64,000 bases of DNA, taken from contig NZ_JBQCHS010000033.1 in NCBI RefSeq assembly GCF_051954455.1, positions 62,001 to 126,000 on the forward strand. The letters are read 5' to 3'. Positions 57,310-64,000 of the stretch are shown here, piece after piece. Position 1 is the stretch's first letter. Each line of letters starts with the position of its first letter. The DNA is from Pseudolysinimonas sp051954455. GTDB lineage: Bacteria > Actinomycetota > Actinomycetes > Actinomycetales > Microbacteriaceae. The notes under the pieces are model-generated. The model was not told the DNA's origin and ran no database searches. It was given only the letters and a program-made list of their open reading frames with translations. A program made the translations under genes and the position numbers.

Positions 57310-58238
57310 AGGCCCGTCGCGAGCTGGCGGATGATGGCGATCGCCACGAAGAACGCGGCGCCGCCCACCATGATCAGGTAGGGCGTCGACGGCTTGGCGC
57401 GGCGGTCCTCGAACAGCCGGAACAGCATCATCGACCCGATACCCGCGCCGAACGCTCCGACGATGGCGAGGATCCCGAACGGGTAGGTCACGAGGTTGAG
57501 CACGAGCAGGACGCCGAGCATGACGAGCATCTGAGTCCGCGCCTGCGGCACCGACCAGGCCATCACCAGGTAGCAGCCGAGCAGGCCGAAGATCGGGGTG
57601 AAGAGCCCCGTCTCGGGCTGGCCGGCGATCGCCATCCACGCGGCACCCGTCGCCCCCGAGACGAGGAAGAGGGCCGCGAACCGGGGCCGGCCGAGCTGCC
57701 GCTCGATCATCGGGCCGTTGAGCAGCAGGAAGACGATGCCGAGGAGGAGGCTGAGGATCGGCGCGAACCCGAGACCCGTGTACACGAAGTCCGTCGTCAC
57801 GAACCGCCAGATCTGCCAGACGGGCGCGACTCGCGGGTCCAACGCCAGCAGCAGGTACGGCACGGTCGTGAAGAGACCGACGATCCAGATGACCAGGGTG
57901 ATGCCGGCGGCGGCCCAGCTGAGGACGGGGGTCGAGTCGCCGGGGCGCAGCATCCCGAGGAGCGCGCGCTGCCAGCCCGGCCGGTCGTCGAGCGCGGTCG
58001 TGCGACGCGCACGCACGCGCTTCGGCTTCGCCGGTTGGGGGCGGGGACCCGCAGCCGGGGTCCACTGGACCGATCCTCCCAGTTCCTCGATGCAGGTCGG
58101 GCAGCGCACCCCCTGCGGGGTGAGGATCTGGCACTCCGGGCAGATCGTGCGGCCGCACCGCTCGCACAGGGTCCAGCTGGTGCGGTCCGGATGGCGGTAG
58201 CAGACCGAGGCGTCGGCCTCGGCGCCGGCTCCGCTCAC
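57306..58238 (-). CDS. Rhomboid-like protein lacking catalytic residues (pseudoprotease)
   Basis: A 310-residue paralogue of the adjacent rhomboid, with the same N-terminal zinc motif (CYRHPDRTSWTLCERC, then CPEC, CPTC) and the same helix order. The catalytic loop reads GLFTPIFGLLG, where the active paralogue has GASGAIFGLLG, so the Ser is Phe213. The oxyanion His/Asn helix has become ILSLLLGIVFLLLNGPMIER, and the AHVGG helix has become VGAFGAGIG without His. The reading frame is intact and well conserved, so it is probably a functional non-enzymatic partner rather than a decaying copy. Confidence 0.88.
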   Translation of the reverse strand: MSGAGAEADASVCYRHPDRTSWTLCERCGRTICPECQILTPQGVRCPTCIEELGGSVQWTPAAGPRPQPAKPKRVRARRTTALDDRPGWQRALLGMLRPGDSTPVLSWAAAGITLVIWIVGLFTTVPYLLLALDPRVAPVWQIWRFVTTDFVYTGLGFAPILSLLLGIVFLLLNGPMIERQLGRPRFAALFLVSGATGAAWMAIAGQPETGLFTPIFGLLGCYLVMAWSVPQARTQMLVMLGVLLVLNLVTYPFGILAIVGAFGAGIGSMMLFRLFEDRRAKPSTPYLIMVGGAAFFVAIAIIRQLATGL

Positions 58239-58251
58239 GTGCGTCCTTCGC

Positions 58252-58791
58252 TCAGAGCTGGCGGACGTCGACGCCCGTGATGACGACGTCCTCCAGCGGC
58301 TTGTCGCGGCCGTCGGTGGACACGCCCTCGATCTCGTCGATCACGCGCTTCGAGGCGTCGTCGGCGACCTCGCCGAAGATGGTGTGCTTGCCCTGCAGCC
58401 ACTGCGTCGGCGCGGTGGTGATGAAGAACTGCGAGCCGTTCGTGCCACGGCCGCCCTGGATGCCGGCGTTCGCCATCGCCAGAACATAGGGCTCGTTGAA
58501 GTTCAGCTCGGGGTGGATCTCGTCGTCGAACTGGTAGCCGGGGCCGCCGATGCCCTTGCCGAGCGGGTCGCCGCCCTGGAGCATGAACTGCGGGATGATC
58601 CGGTGGAAGATCACGCCGTCATAGAGCGGCTTGGTGGTCGGCTGGCCGGTCTGCGGGTCGGTCCACTCCTTGGCGCCGGTCGCCAGGCCGACGAAGTTGT
58701 CGACCGTGACCGGCGCGTGGTTGCCGAACAGGTTCAGTGTGATGTCGCCGTGGTTGGTGTGCAGGGTCGCGACCGCGGTGGGAGCAGGCAT
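58252..58791 (-). CDS. ppiA: Cyclophilin-type peptidyl-prolyl cis-trans isomerase
   Basis: A 179-residue cytoplasmic cyclophilin that speeds proline isomerisation in folding. FHRIIPQFMLQGGDP carries the catalytic Arg and the hydrophobic pocket, and GSQFFITTAPTQWLQGKHT the second half of the site, with Trp conserved. There is no signal peptide. The ATG at 58791 starts the conserved domain, with CAGAAT 7 bases upstream. PpiA beside rhomboid and crgA is conserved near the origin in many actinobacteria. The rhomboid gene begins 13 bp downstream. Confidence 0.96.
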   Translation of the reverse strand: MPAPTAVATLHTNHGDITLNLFGNHAPVTVDNFVGLATGAKEWTDPQTGQPTTKPLYDGVIFHRIIPQFMLQGGDPLGKGIGGPGYQFDDEIHPELNFNEPYVLAMANAGIQGGRGTNGSQFFITTAPTQWLQGKHTIFGEVADDASKRVIDEIEGVSTDGRDKPLEDVVITGVDVRQL

Positions 58792-58931
58792 GCGCCCGAT
58801 TCTGTCATGCGCGCCTCCGACGATGCTCGGAGCGGACGTCCAGGCGGGGGACAGGACCGGTGTCGCGGCCCCGTGCAAGGATGGTGCTGACGGCCGCTCA
58901 GGCGGCATCCCCCTTCTCGGTTGGAGGAACC

Positions 58932-59480
58932 GTGGCTCTCTCCCGCAAGCGTCAGAAGGAGCTGAAGCGCCTGAGGCGCTCAGCCGAGGATCTCTGGCAG
59001 GAGCAGCGCGAGGCGATCGACCACGCGTCGACCGTGCTGCGCGAGGCGCGCCGGCAGGCCGGCAACTACGCCCGCGAGGAGGTCGGACCGCGCGTGCAGT
59101 CCGCCTACGACAGTCGGGTCCGCCCCGTCGTCACCTCCGCGCGTCGCAACCTCTCGCATGAGGTGCTGCCCGCCGTCTCCGGCGCGATCGGGTCCGCTCT
59201 CGCGGTGCTCGAGGCGACCCGGGACCCGCGCGTGCGCGACGTGGTGCGGCGCGCGACCAAGACGGTCGAGCGGGTGCCCGAGCGGTTCGCGAAGGCATCG
59301 CCGATCCCCGTGAAGAAGAAGTCGAACGTCGGCCGCTACGTCGCCTTCGGCATCGGCGCCGTCGCGGTCGCGGGTGTGCTGTACGCCGCATGGCAGACGT
59401 TGCGCGCGGACGACGACCTCTGGATCGAGGACCTGGGCGAGGTCGGCGCGGCCGACATCGGCGAGGACGACGAGGCCTGA
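58932..59480 (+). CDS. Basic protein with C-terminal membrane anchor, unknown function
   Basis: A 182-residue protein. LSRKRQKELKRLRRSAEDLW and the following 100 residues are helical and rich in Arg, Glu and Ala, suggesting a coiled coil on the cytoplasmic side. A basic patch (PVKKKSNVGR) precedes one transmembrane helix (YVAFGIGAVAVAGVLYAAWQ), and the tail is acidic. TTGGAGGAAC before the GTG at 58932 is a strong ribosome-binding site. I do not recognise a named family; the layout resembles small envelope-associated stress proteins. Confidence 0.75.
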   Translation: MALSRKRQKELKRLRRSAEDLWQEQREAIDHASTVLREARRQAGNYAREEVGPRVQSAYDSRVRPVVTSARRNLSHEVLPAVSGAIGSALAVLEATRDPRVRDVVRRATKTVERVPERFAKASPIPVKKKSNVGRYVAFGIGAVAVAGVLYAAWQTLRADDDLWIEDLGEVGAADIGEDDEA

Positions 59481-59509
59481 GCCTCCCCGGATCGGCCGCG
59501 CGACCTCAC

Positions 59510-59515
59510 TAGGCT
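59510..59515 (+). promoter_or_regulatory. -10 box, leaderless-type, for the EXPERA-like gene
   Basis: TAGGCT is 6 bases before the GTG at 59522. Confidence 0.5.
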
Positions 59516-59521
59516 GCGCGG

Positions 59522-60016
59522 GTGGAGAATCTCCCGCTGCGCAAGCGCCCGATCGACGTCTTCTTCCTCGTCATCTTCAGCGTCTTCATCGTCACCTGCA
59601 TCATCAGCGACTCCGTCGAGGGACTGGGTCTCGACCAGGTGGCCGATTCGCCGAACATCCTCGTGCAGTGGAACTACTGGTACGCCTCGAACTTCGATCC
59701 GCTGTACCAGTCGCATCCCCTCTGGCTGCGCTTCATCAGCGGTACCTCGGCGTTCGTGTACGTCGTCTTCTACGTGCTGCTGATCATCTCGATCGTCAAG
59801 CGGTGGAACTGGATCCAGCTGCCGTCGGTCATCTACGCCACGATGATCATCGCGCTGACCGGCATCCCGATCTTCGGCGTGGAGTTCTTCGGCGGCCCGG
59901 GGGAGCGCACCCCGAACCCGGCGGTCTTCCTCGCGTTCAACCTGCCCTACATCGTCGTGCCGCTCATCCTGCTGATCCGCATGCGCACGCCGAAGCCGTT
60001 CACCCGGCGGTTCTGA
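59522..60016 (+). CDS. Emopamil-binding/EXPERA-like membrane protein
   Basis: A 164-residue protein with four to five helices. LRKRPIDVFFLVIFSVFIVT, a conserved Asp after the first helix (IISDSVEG), VQWNYWYASNFDPLYQSHPL and the late FNLPYIVVPLILLIR segment resemble the EXPERA domain of sterol delta8-delta7 isomerase (EBP) and TMEM97. Bacterial members have no assigned reaction. The presence of this mostly eukaryotic-described fold is unusual but recurs in actinobacteria. The call rests on motif resemblance only. Confidence 0.65.
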   Translation: MENLPLRKRPIDVFFLVIFSVFIVTCIISDSVEGLGLDQVADSPNILVQWNYWYASNFDPLYQSHPLWLRFISGTSAFVYVVFYVLLIISIVKRWNWIQLPSVIYATMIIALTGIPIFGVEFFGGPGERTPNPAVFLAFNLPYIVVPLILLIRMRTPKPFTRRF

Positions 60017-60032
60017 GCCCGGTGGCCGCCGT

Positions 60033-60905
60033 TCATTCGAGCTCGCGGCGGCGCCGCTCGAACTCCTCGATCGCGGGATCCCGCGCCGTCTCGAGCTCGG
60101 CGGCGCGGTCGCGCTCGATCCGCTCCAGGCGACGGTAGGCCTCGGGATTGCGGCCGGCCCGCTCCGTCGAACCCGCCTCGCCCCCGATCCAGGCCGCGTG
60201 CAGGACGGCGTCCCGGTGATCGCCGAGCACGTCCTGCAGCCGCTTCGCCGCGGCGCCGAGCTCGGCCACGCCCGGACCGCCGCCGTGCGGGGCGTACCGG
60301 GCGATGGCCTCCGCGAGGTACCGCACCCGGCGCACCGCCTTGCGGGCGTCGTGGAGGGAGTCGAGGTCGGCCGCGTCGATCCGGCCGAGTCGGCGATGGG
60401 CGCGCCGCGCCTGCCGACGGAGCGCTCGATGGAGCACCGAGCGCTGCCCGCGGAGGGCCTCGGCGGCGAGCGGCGGACGCTCGACGAGCGCCGCGAGGTC
60501 GGCCACGAGCTCGGTCCAGGAGACCTGATCGAGGAGGGCGACGACCGCGCGCCGATCGCGCCGGTACTCGTCGTGGGCGTCGCCGACGAGCCGGTCGCGG
60601 ATCGCCGGATCCTCGACACCGCCCGCGTCCAGGAGGTCGACCGCGAGCTCCGCCCGCACCTCCGCGTCGCGGGCGGGTTCGAGCGCGGCACCGAGCTGCC
60701 CCAGTCGGTCGCGGAGCCCGTCCGTCACCCCGCGGTCGAGCACCGGTCGGGCGGCGGCGAGAGTGGTTCGGAGGCGCCGCACCACGGTGCGCATGTCGTG
60801 CACGACCTCCGGAGCGTCCTCCCGCATCGCGGTGTCGAGCGCGACGAGCTCGGCCAGGTGCTCACGGAGCACCGTCAGGACGACCTCGAGGGCGGCGTGG
60901 CTCAC
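60033..60905 (-). CDS. CHAD-domain protein
   Basis: A 290-residue alpha-helical protein. MREDAPEVVHDMRTVVRRLR and LHDARKAVRRVRYLAEAIAR are the two conserved histidine-arginine helices of the CHAD domain, which binds inorganic polyphosphate. It has no CYTH triphosphatase domain, which is fused or adjacent in many relatives. A role in polyphosphate metabolism or granule binding is inferred. The GTG at 60905 has TACCGT 6 bases upstream. Confidence 0.92.
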   Translation of the reverse strand: MSHAALEVVLTVLREHLAELVALDTAMREDAPEVVHDMRTVVRRLRTTLAAARPVLDRGVTDGLRDRLGQLGAALEPARDAEVRAELAVDLLDAGGVEDPAIRDRLVGDAHDEYRRDRRAVVALLDQVSWTELVADLAALVERPPLAAEALRGQRSVLHRALRRQARRAHRRLGRIDAADLDSLHDARKAVRRVRYLAEAIARYAPHGGGPGVAELGAAAKRLQDVLGDHRDAVLHAAWIGGEAGSTERAGRNPEAYRRLERIERDRAAELETARDPAIEEFERRRRELE

Positions 60906-60911
60906 GACGGC

Positions 60912-60917
60912 ACGGTA
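60912..60917 (-). promoter_or_regulatory. -10 box, leaderless-type, for the CHAD gene
   Basis: TACCGT on the minus strand is 6 bases before the GTG at 60905. Confidence 0.45.
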
Positions 60918-60939
60918 GGCCGCGAAGGTGAACGCCGCG

Positions 60940-61806
60940 TCAGTCGGCGAGGTTCTCGCTGATCACGTCGAGCGCGAGGTTCTTGGCCGTGGCCGCGGCC
61001 TCGCCGAGGCGCCGGGTGATGGCGGCGACGAGACCCTCGATGAGGATCGCGTGCGGCACCCGCGAGGCCAGGGTGAGCTCGTCCTGAAAGGTGAGCTCCG
61101 GGGCGGTGACGACGAGGTTCGTCGAGGATGCGGTGGTCAGCGGGCTCCGGGCGAAGGCGGTGACCGCGACCACGGTCGCGCCGGCGGTGACGGCGGCACG
61201 TGCCGAGGCGACGGTGGCGGCGTTGGAGCCGCTGCCGCTGATCGCGAGCAGGGCGTCGCCCTCGCCGAGGAGACGGGCCGAGATCTGCTGGCCGATGACG
61301 TCCATCGGCGCCTCGGCGGGTCGTCCGATGCTGACGAGGCGCGCCGCGGCGTCCTGTGCGAGGGGCGCCGACAGTCCATTGCCGACGACGACGAGGCGGC
61401 GCGCGCCCGCGAGCGTCTCGACCGACCGGGCGACGGCGTCGCCGTCGAGGAGCGCCGTCATCCCGTCCGCGGCGGTGGCGATCGCGTGGAAGGTCGCGGT
61501 CACGATGCCGACGGCGTCGGCCGGGGGGGCCGCCGCCGGCGTCGCGGCGGGTGGCGTGCCGTAGCCGGCATCGCGCGCGAGGAGCACGCGCAGCTGCTGA
61601 TAGCCGGTGTAGCCGAGGCTCTGGCAGGTGCGCACGACCGTGGCGCGCGAGGCGCCCGCGAGGTCGGCGACCTGCTGGGAGCTCAGCTCGACGATGTCGG
61701 CGGACCGCGCGAGCAGCACCGCGGCGACCGCCTGCTCGGTCGGCAGGAGCGAGGGCAGGAGCGAGCGGATCGTCGCGATGACCTCGCCGGGGCGCGTCGG
61801 CGTCAT
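60940..61806 (-). CDS. MurR/RpiR-family transcriptional regulator
   Basis: A 288-residue regulator. The N-terminal helix-turn-helix is LSSQQVADLAGASRATVVRT, then a linker rich in Ala and Pro, then a SIS sugar-phosphate-binding domain (RRLVVVGNGLSAPLAQDAAA, LLAISGSGSNAATV). Such proteins sense phosphosugars. The ATG overlaps the metallophosphoesterase stop, so it belongs to the phosphonate-type transporter operon and probably regulates it. The effector may be a product of that operon. Confidence 0.9.
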   Translation of the reverse strand: MTPTRPGEVIATIRSLLPSLLPTEQAVAAVLLARSADIVELSSQQVADLAGASRATVVRTCQSLGYTGYQQLRVLLARDAGYGTPPAATPAAAPPADAVGIVTATFHAIATAADGMTALLDGDAVARSVETLAGARRLVVVGNGLSAPLAQDAAARLVSIGRPAEAPMDVIGQQISARLLGEGDALLAISGSGSNAATVASARAAVTAGATVVAVTAFARSPLTTASSTNLVVTAPELTFQDELTLASRVPHAILIEGLVAAITRRLGEAAATAKNLALDVISENLAD

Positions 61807-62636
61807 GCCGGCTCCGCGGCGGAGCGTGCGATCCGCTCGACCTCGTCCGGGCCGAGATCGAAGAGCTCGCGACCGTCGTCGGGCCCGGCGACGGCGACCG
61901 CCGTGACGCGGGCCGCGCCGGCCTCCGGAAGCTCCACGACCGCGAACCCGGATCCGACGAGCGCGCGCTCCCGCCCGGCCGGGGCGAACGGATCGGAGGT
62001 GTTCGCCACGCCGGGCGCGACCGCGACCGGGAGCCCCTGCTCGATCGCGGTGCGGGCGTGGTGGTAGTGCCCGCCCAGGATCAGACGCACGTCTCCCGTC
62101 CCGCACGCATCGAGCAACGCTCGCGGGTCGCGCAGCTCGAGCGCCGCCAGGAGGGCGGAGGAGGCCGGCGTCGGCGGGTGATGCACGACCACGATCGTGC
62201 CATGCGGCGCCGGCTCGGTCAGCTGTTCGCGGAGCCAGGCGAGCTGGTCCGCCTCCAGCCGCCCGCTGCCGAAACCGGGCACGGAGGTGTCGAGGCGGAT
62301 GACGCGGACGCCGCGGACGTCGAGCACCCCGACGCGCGACCCGAGCACCTCCTCGAACCCGGCGCGCCCGTCGTGGTTGCCCATCGCATAGGCGACCGCC
62401 GCCCCGCGGACCTCGGCGAACGCCTCGATCCGATCGCGGAGCAGGCGATACGAGGCCGGGGAGCCGTCGTCGGACAGGTCGCCGGAGCACACCACCAGGT
62501 CGAGTCGGTCGACCTCCGCGGCGCGCTCCAGGACTCGATCGAGCGCCTCCGTGGTGTCGACGACGCCGTAGTGCCGCGTGCCGTCGCCGAACAGGTGCGT
62601 GTCGGAGAGGTGCAGGATGCGCAGAGGCTCGGCCAT
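61803..62636 (-). CDS. Calcineurin-like metallophosphoesterase (CpdA-like)
   Basis: A 277-residue hydrolase. The metal motifs are ILHLSDTHLFGDG, VCSGDLSDDG, YAMGNHDGRAG, VVVHHPPTP and LGGHYHHAR, which fit the class III phosphodiesterase family. It starts at the ATG at 62636, 12 bp after the permease stop; a GTG at 62642 is an alternative. Lying between phosphonate-type permeases and a phosphosugar-sensing regulator, it is more likely to open a phosphodiester from imported material than to act on cAMP, but this is inference. Confidence 0.85.
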   Translation of the reverse strand: MAEPLRILHLSDTHLFGDGTRHYGVVDTTEALDRVLERAAEVDRLDLVVCSGDLSDDGSPASYRLLRDRIEAFAEVRGAAVAYAMGNHDGRAGFEEVLGSRVGVLDVRGVRVIRLDTSVPGFGSGRLEADQLAWLREQLTEPAPHGTIVVVHHPPTPASSALLAALELRDPRALLDACGTGDVRLILGGHYHHARTAIEQGLPVAVAPGVANTSDPFAPAGRERALVGSGFAVVELPEAGAARVTAVAVAGPDDGRELFDLGPDEVERIARSAAEPA

Positions 62637-62648
62637 GCCCACAGCGTG

Positions 62649-63569
62649 TCAGACCGGGATCGTCGGGTCGCTCGGCCGCTCCGCCCGCGCCGCTCGCGCG
62701 GACCGCCGCCGGAGCGCGGTGACGATCGGCAGCTCCCACCGCCCGGAGATGAGCCGGTGCCGCACGAGACCCGAGAGCTGGTCGATGAGCATCGTGACGA
62801 CGACCACCACGATCAGCAGCATCCCCACCACCGGCCATACCCGGAACTGGATGTTGTCGACGAGCATCTTGCCGATGCCGCCGGCACCGATGAGACCGAG
62901 GATCGCGGAGGCGCGCACGCTGATCTCGAAGCGGTAGAGCCAGAAGGCGAGCACCTCGGGCTGGGCGTTCGGCCACACGCCCCACCGCATGACCTGCACC
63001 CGCGACGCGCCGGCCGCGACGGCGGCCTCCGCGGCGCCACGATCGACGGCCTCGAACGTCTCGTACCCCCACTTGCCGAGGGTGCCGATGGAGCCGATGG
63101 CGATCGCGAGCGCGCCCGTGAAGGCCGTGAGGCCGGTGACCGAGAGCATCAGCACCGCGATGACCACCTCCGGCACCGCGCGCAGCACGGCGAAGACGGC
63201 CCGCAGCGGCCAGCGCACGATCGCGGGCGCGAGCCCGCGCGCGGCCAGAAGGCTGAGCGGGAAGGAGATGACGATGCCGATCACGGTGCCGAACCAGGCC
63301 ATCGCAACCGAGAGCATGGTGGCCGCGAGCGCATCCGGCAGACGGTTCCACGCCGGCGGCAGGAACAGCTGGCCGAAGAGCTTCACCGCGGCTTGGGGGA
63401 GGGTGAGCAGCGAGTCCCAGCGGATGTCGACGCTCCAGAACGCACCGACCACGACGATCACCACGACGATCGAGGCGATCGTGCGCGCGGCCCGGAACGG
63501 GCGCCGCGGTCGCTCCGACCCCCCCGGCAGCGCGGGCACGCTCGGGCGCTCCGTCCGGATCGCGGTCAC
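62649..63569 (-). CDS. phnE: Phosphonate-type ABC transporter permease PhnE
   Basis: A 306-residue inner-membrane permease with about six helices. The cytoplasmic EAA-loop region is EAVDRGAAEAAVAAGASRVQ, and the segment SVRASAILGLIGAGGIGKML is typical of PhnE. A long basic N-terminus precedes the first helix (IASIVVVIVVVGAFWSV). It pairs with the second permease upstream, as in many phosphonate, phosphite or phosphate-ester importers, energised by a PhnC ATPase outside the window. The GTG overlaps the upstream permease stop. Confidence 0.92.
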   Translation of the reverse strand: MTAIRTERPSVPALPGGSERPRRPFRAARTIASIVVVIVVVGAFWSVDIRWDSLLTLPQAAVKLFGQLFLPPAWNRLPDALAATMLSVAMAWFGTVIGIVISFPLSLLAARGLAPAIVRWPLRAVFAVLRAVPEVVIAVLMLSVTGLTAFTGALAIAIGSIGTLGKWGYETFEAVDRGAAEAAVAAGASRVQVMRWGVWPNAQPEVLAFWLYRFEISVRASAILGLIGAGGIGKMLVDNIQFRVWPVVGMLLIVVVVVTMLIDQLSGLVRHRLISGRWELPIVTALRRRSARAARAERPSDPTIPV

Positions 63570-64000
63570 CGGGTCAGCCTCCGCCGGACCTGATCGCTCA
63601 GCAGCTCGAGCAGCGCGATCATGACGAGGATCTCGAGGATGATGAGCGCAAGGTAGTGGTAGTAGAAGAAGGTCCGCACCTGGTCGATGAGCATCCCGAG
63701 GCCGCCGGCGCCGACGAGCCCGATGACGGTCGAGGCGCGGATGTTGAGCTCGAACACGTAGATGACCTGGGAGATGTAGGTGGGGGCGACCTCGGGCAGC
63801 ATCGCGGCCCGATTCGCCTTCGTCCAGGTGGCGCCGGAGGCGAGCGCCGCCTCCTGCCCGCCGCGGTCCGCGGAGTCGAGGGCCTCGGAGACGAGCTTCA
63901 CGAGGATCCCCAGGTCGAACAGGACGAGCGCCATGATGCCGGAGAGCGCCCCGGTTCCGACGAGGGTGACGAAGAGCGAGGCGTAGAGCAGGTCCGGCAC
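63566..64000 (-). CDS. phnE: Second PhnE-type permease, 5' end cut off
   Basis: The visible 145 residues begin inside the protein at the window edge, so the true start lies beyond 64000. LVSEALDSADRGGQEAALAS is the EAA loop that contacts the ATPase, and NIRASTVIGLVGAGGLGMLI matches the paralogue downstream. The protein ends LLSDQVRRRLTR. Two PhnE genes in tandem suggest a heterodimeric channel. The substrate-binding protein and ATPase genes would be expected further upstream, outside this window. Confidence 0.9.
   Translation of the reverse strand: MPDLLYASLFVTLVGTGALSGIMALVLFDLGILVKLVSEALDSADRGGQEAALASGATWTKANRAAMLPEVAPTYISQVIYVFELNIRASTVIGLVGAGGLGMLIDQVRTFFYYHYLALIILEILVMIALLELLSDQVRRRLTR

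Noticed and set aside
57306..58238. Upstream rhomboid as a decaying pseudogene
   Set aside because: The frame is intact, coupled by GTGA to the active copy and conserved in topology and zinc motif, so loss of catalysis looks selected rather than decay.

Overview
This 64 kb window is very GC-rich actinobacterial chromosome, densely packed, with many GTG starts and 4-bp ATGA/GTGA stop-start overlaps. The coproporphyrin-dependent heme genes (hemY/cgoX, hemH/cpfC, hemQ/chdC), a class E sortase with an LAxTG-type substrate, and the conserved fhaA-fhaB-pstP-rodA-pbpA-pknA-pknB / trpG / crgA / rhomboid / ppiA neighbourhood point to Actinomycetes, most likely Micrococcales and plausibly Microbacteriaceae. 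The family assignment is inference. No mobile element, CRISPR array or prophage was seen. Unless an entry says otherwise, function calls rest on reading the translated sequence for family motifs, not on a database search.

Layout. 1-6.1 kb: housekeeping and stand-alone genes (a cut-off MarR regulator, an FAD oxidoreductase, an epimerase, a thioesterase, a DNA glycosylase, 6-phosphofructokinase). 6.1-16.7 kb: all enzymes from glutamyl-tRNA to heme b, with hemA divergent from a hemE-hemY-(three small membrane proteins)-hemQ-hemH-hemC-hemD-hemB-hemL run. 16.7-17.1 kb: an intergenic array of stem-loops. 17.1-23.1 kb: an LALTG-anchored secreted protein, a class-A-like serine hydrolase, an M13 metallopeptidase and an epimerase. 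23.2-30.9 kb: an ABC exporter with its own regulator and operator, a LacI/MFS pair with tandem operators, nucS, a HAD phosphatase and a luciferase-like oxidoreductase. 30.9-33.6 kb: a three-gene type III polyketide synthase operon resembling srsABC. 33.6-45.2 kb: an aldo/keto reductase, transporters, a PspC/two-component module, an FMN monooxygenase, an OhrR-type regulator, small proteins and a mycoredoxin.

45.3-58.8 kb is the growth and division region: tRNA-Leu(CAG), FHA proteins, PP2C phosphatase, RodA, PbpA, the Ser/Thr kinases PknA and PknB, a glutamine amidotransferase, class E sortase, CrgA, two tandem rhomboids (one apparently dead) and cyclophilin. 58.9-64 kb holds two unassigned membrane or basic proteins, a CHAD protein, and the 3' part of a phosphonate-type ABC transporter operon with a metallophosphoesterase and an RpiR/SIS regulator.

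The most notable items are the srs-like polyketide operon, the tandem active/inactive rhomboid pair, the hairpin array at 16.77-17.04 kb, an 89-bp inverted repeat that supplies the stop codons of two convergent genes, and a recurring TAnnnT-N6-8-start arrangement indicating leaderless transcription of many genes.
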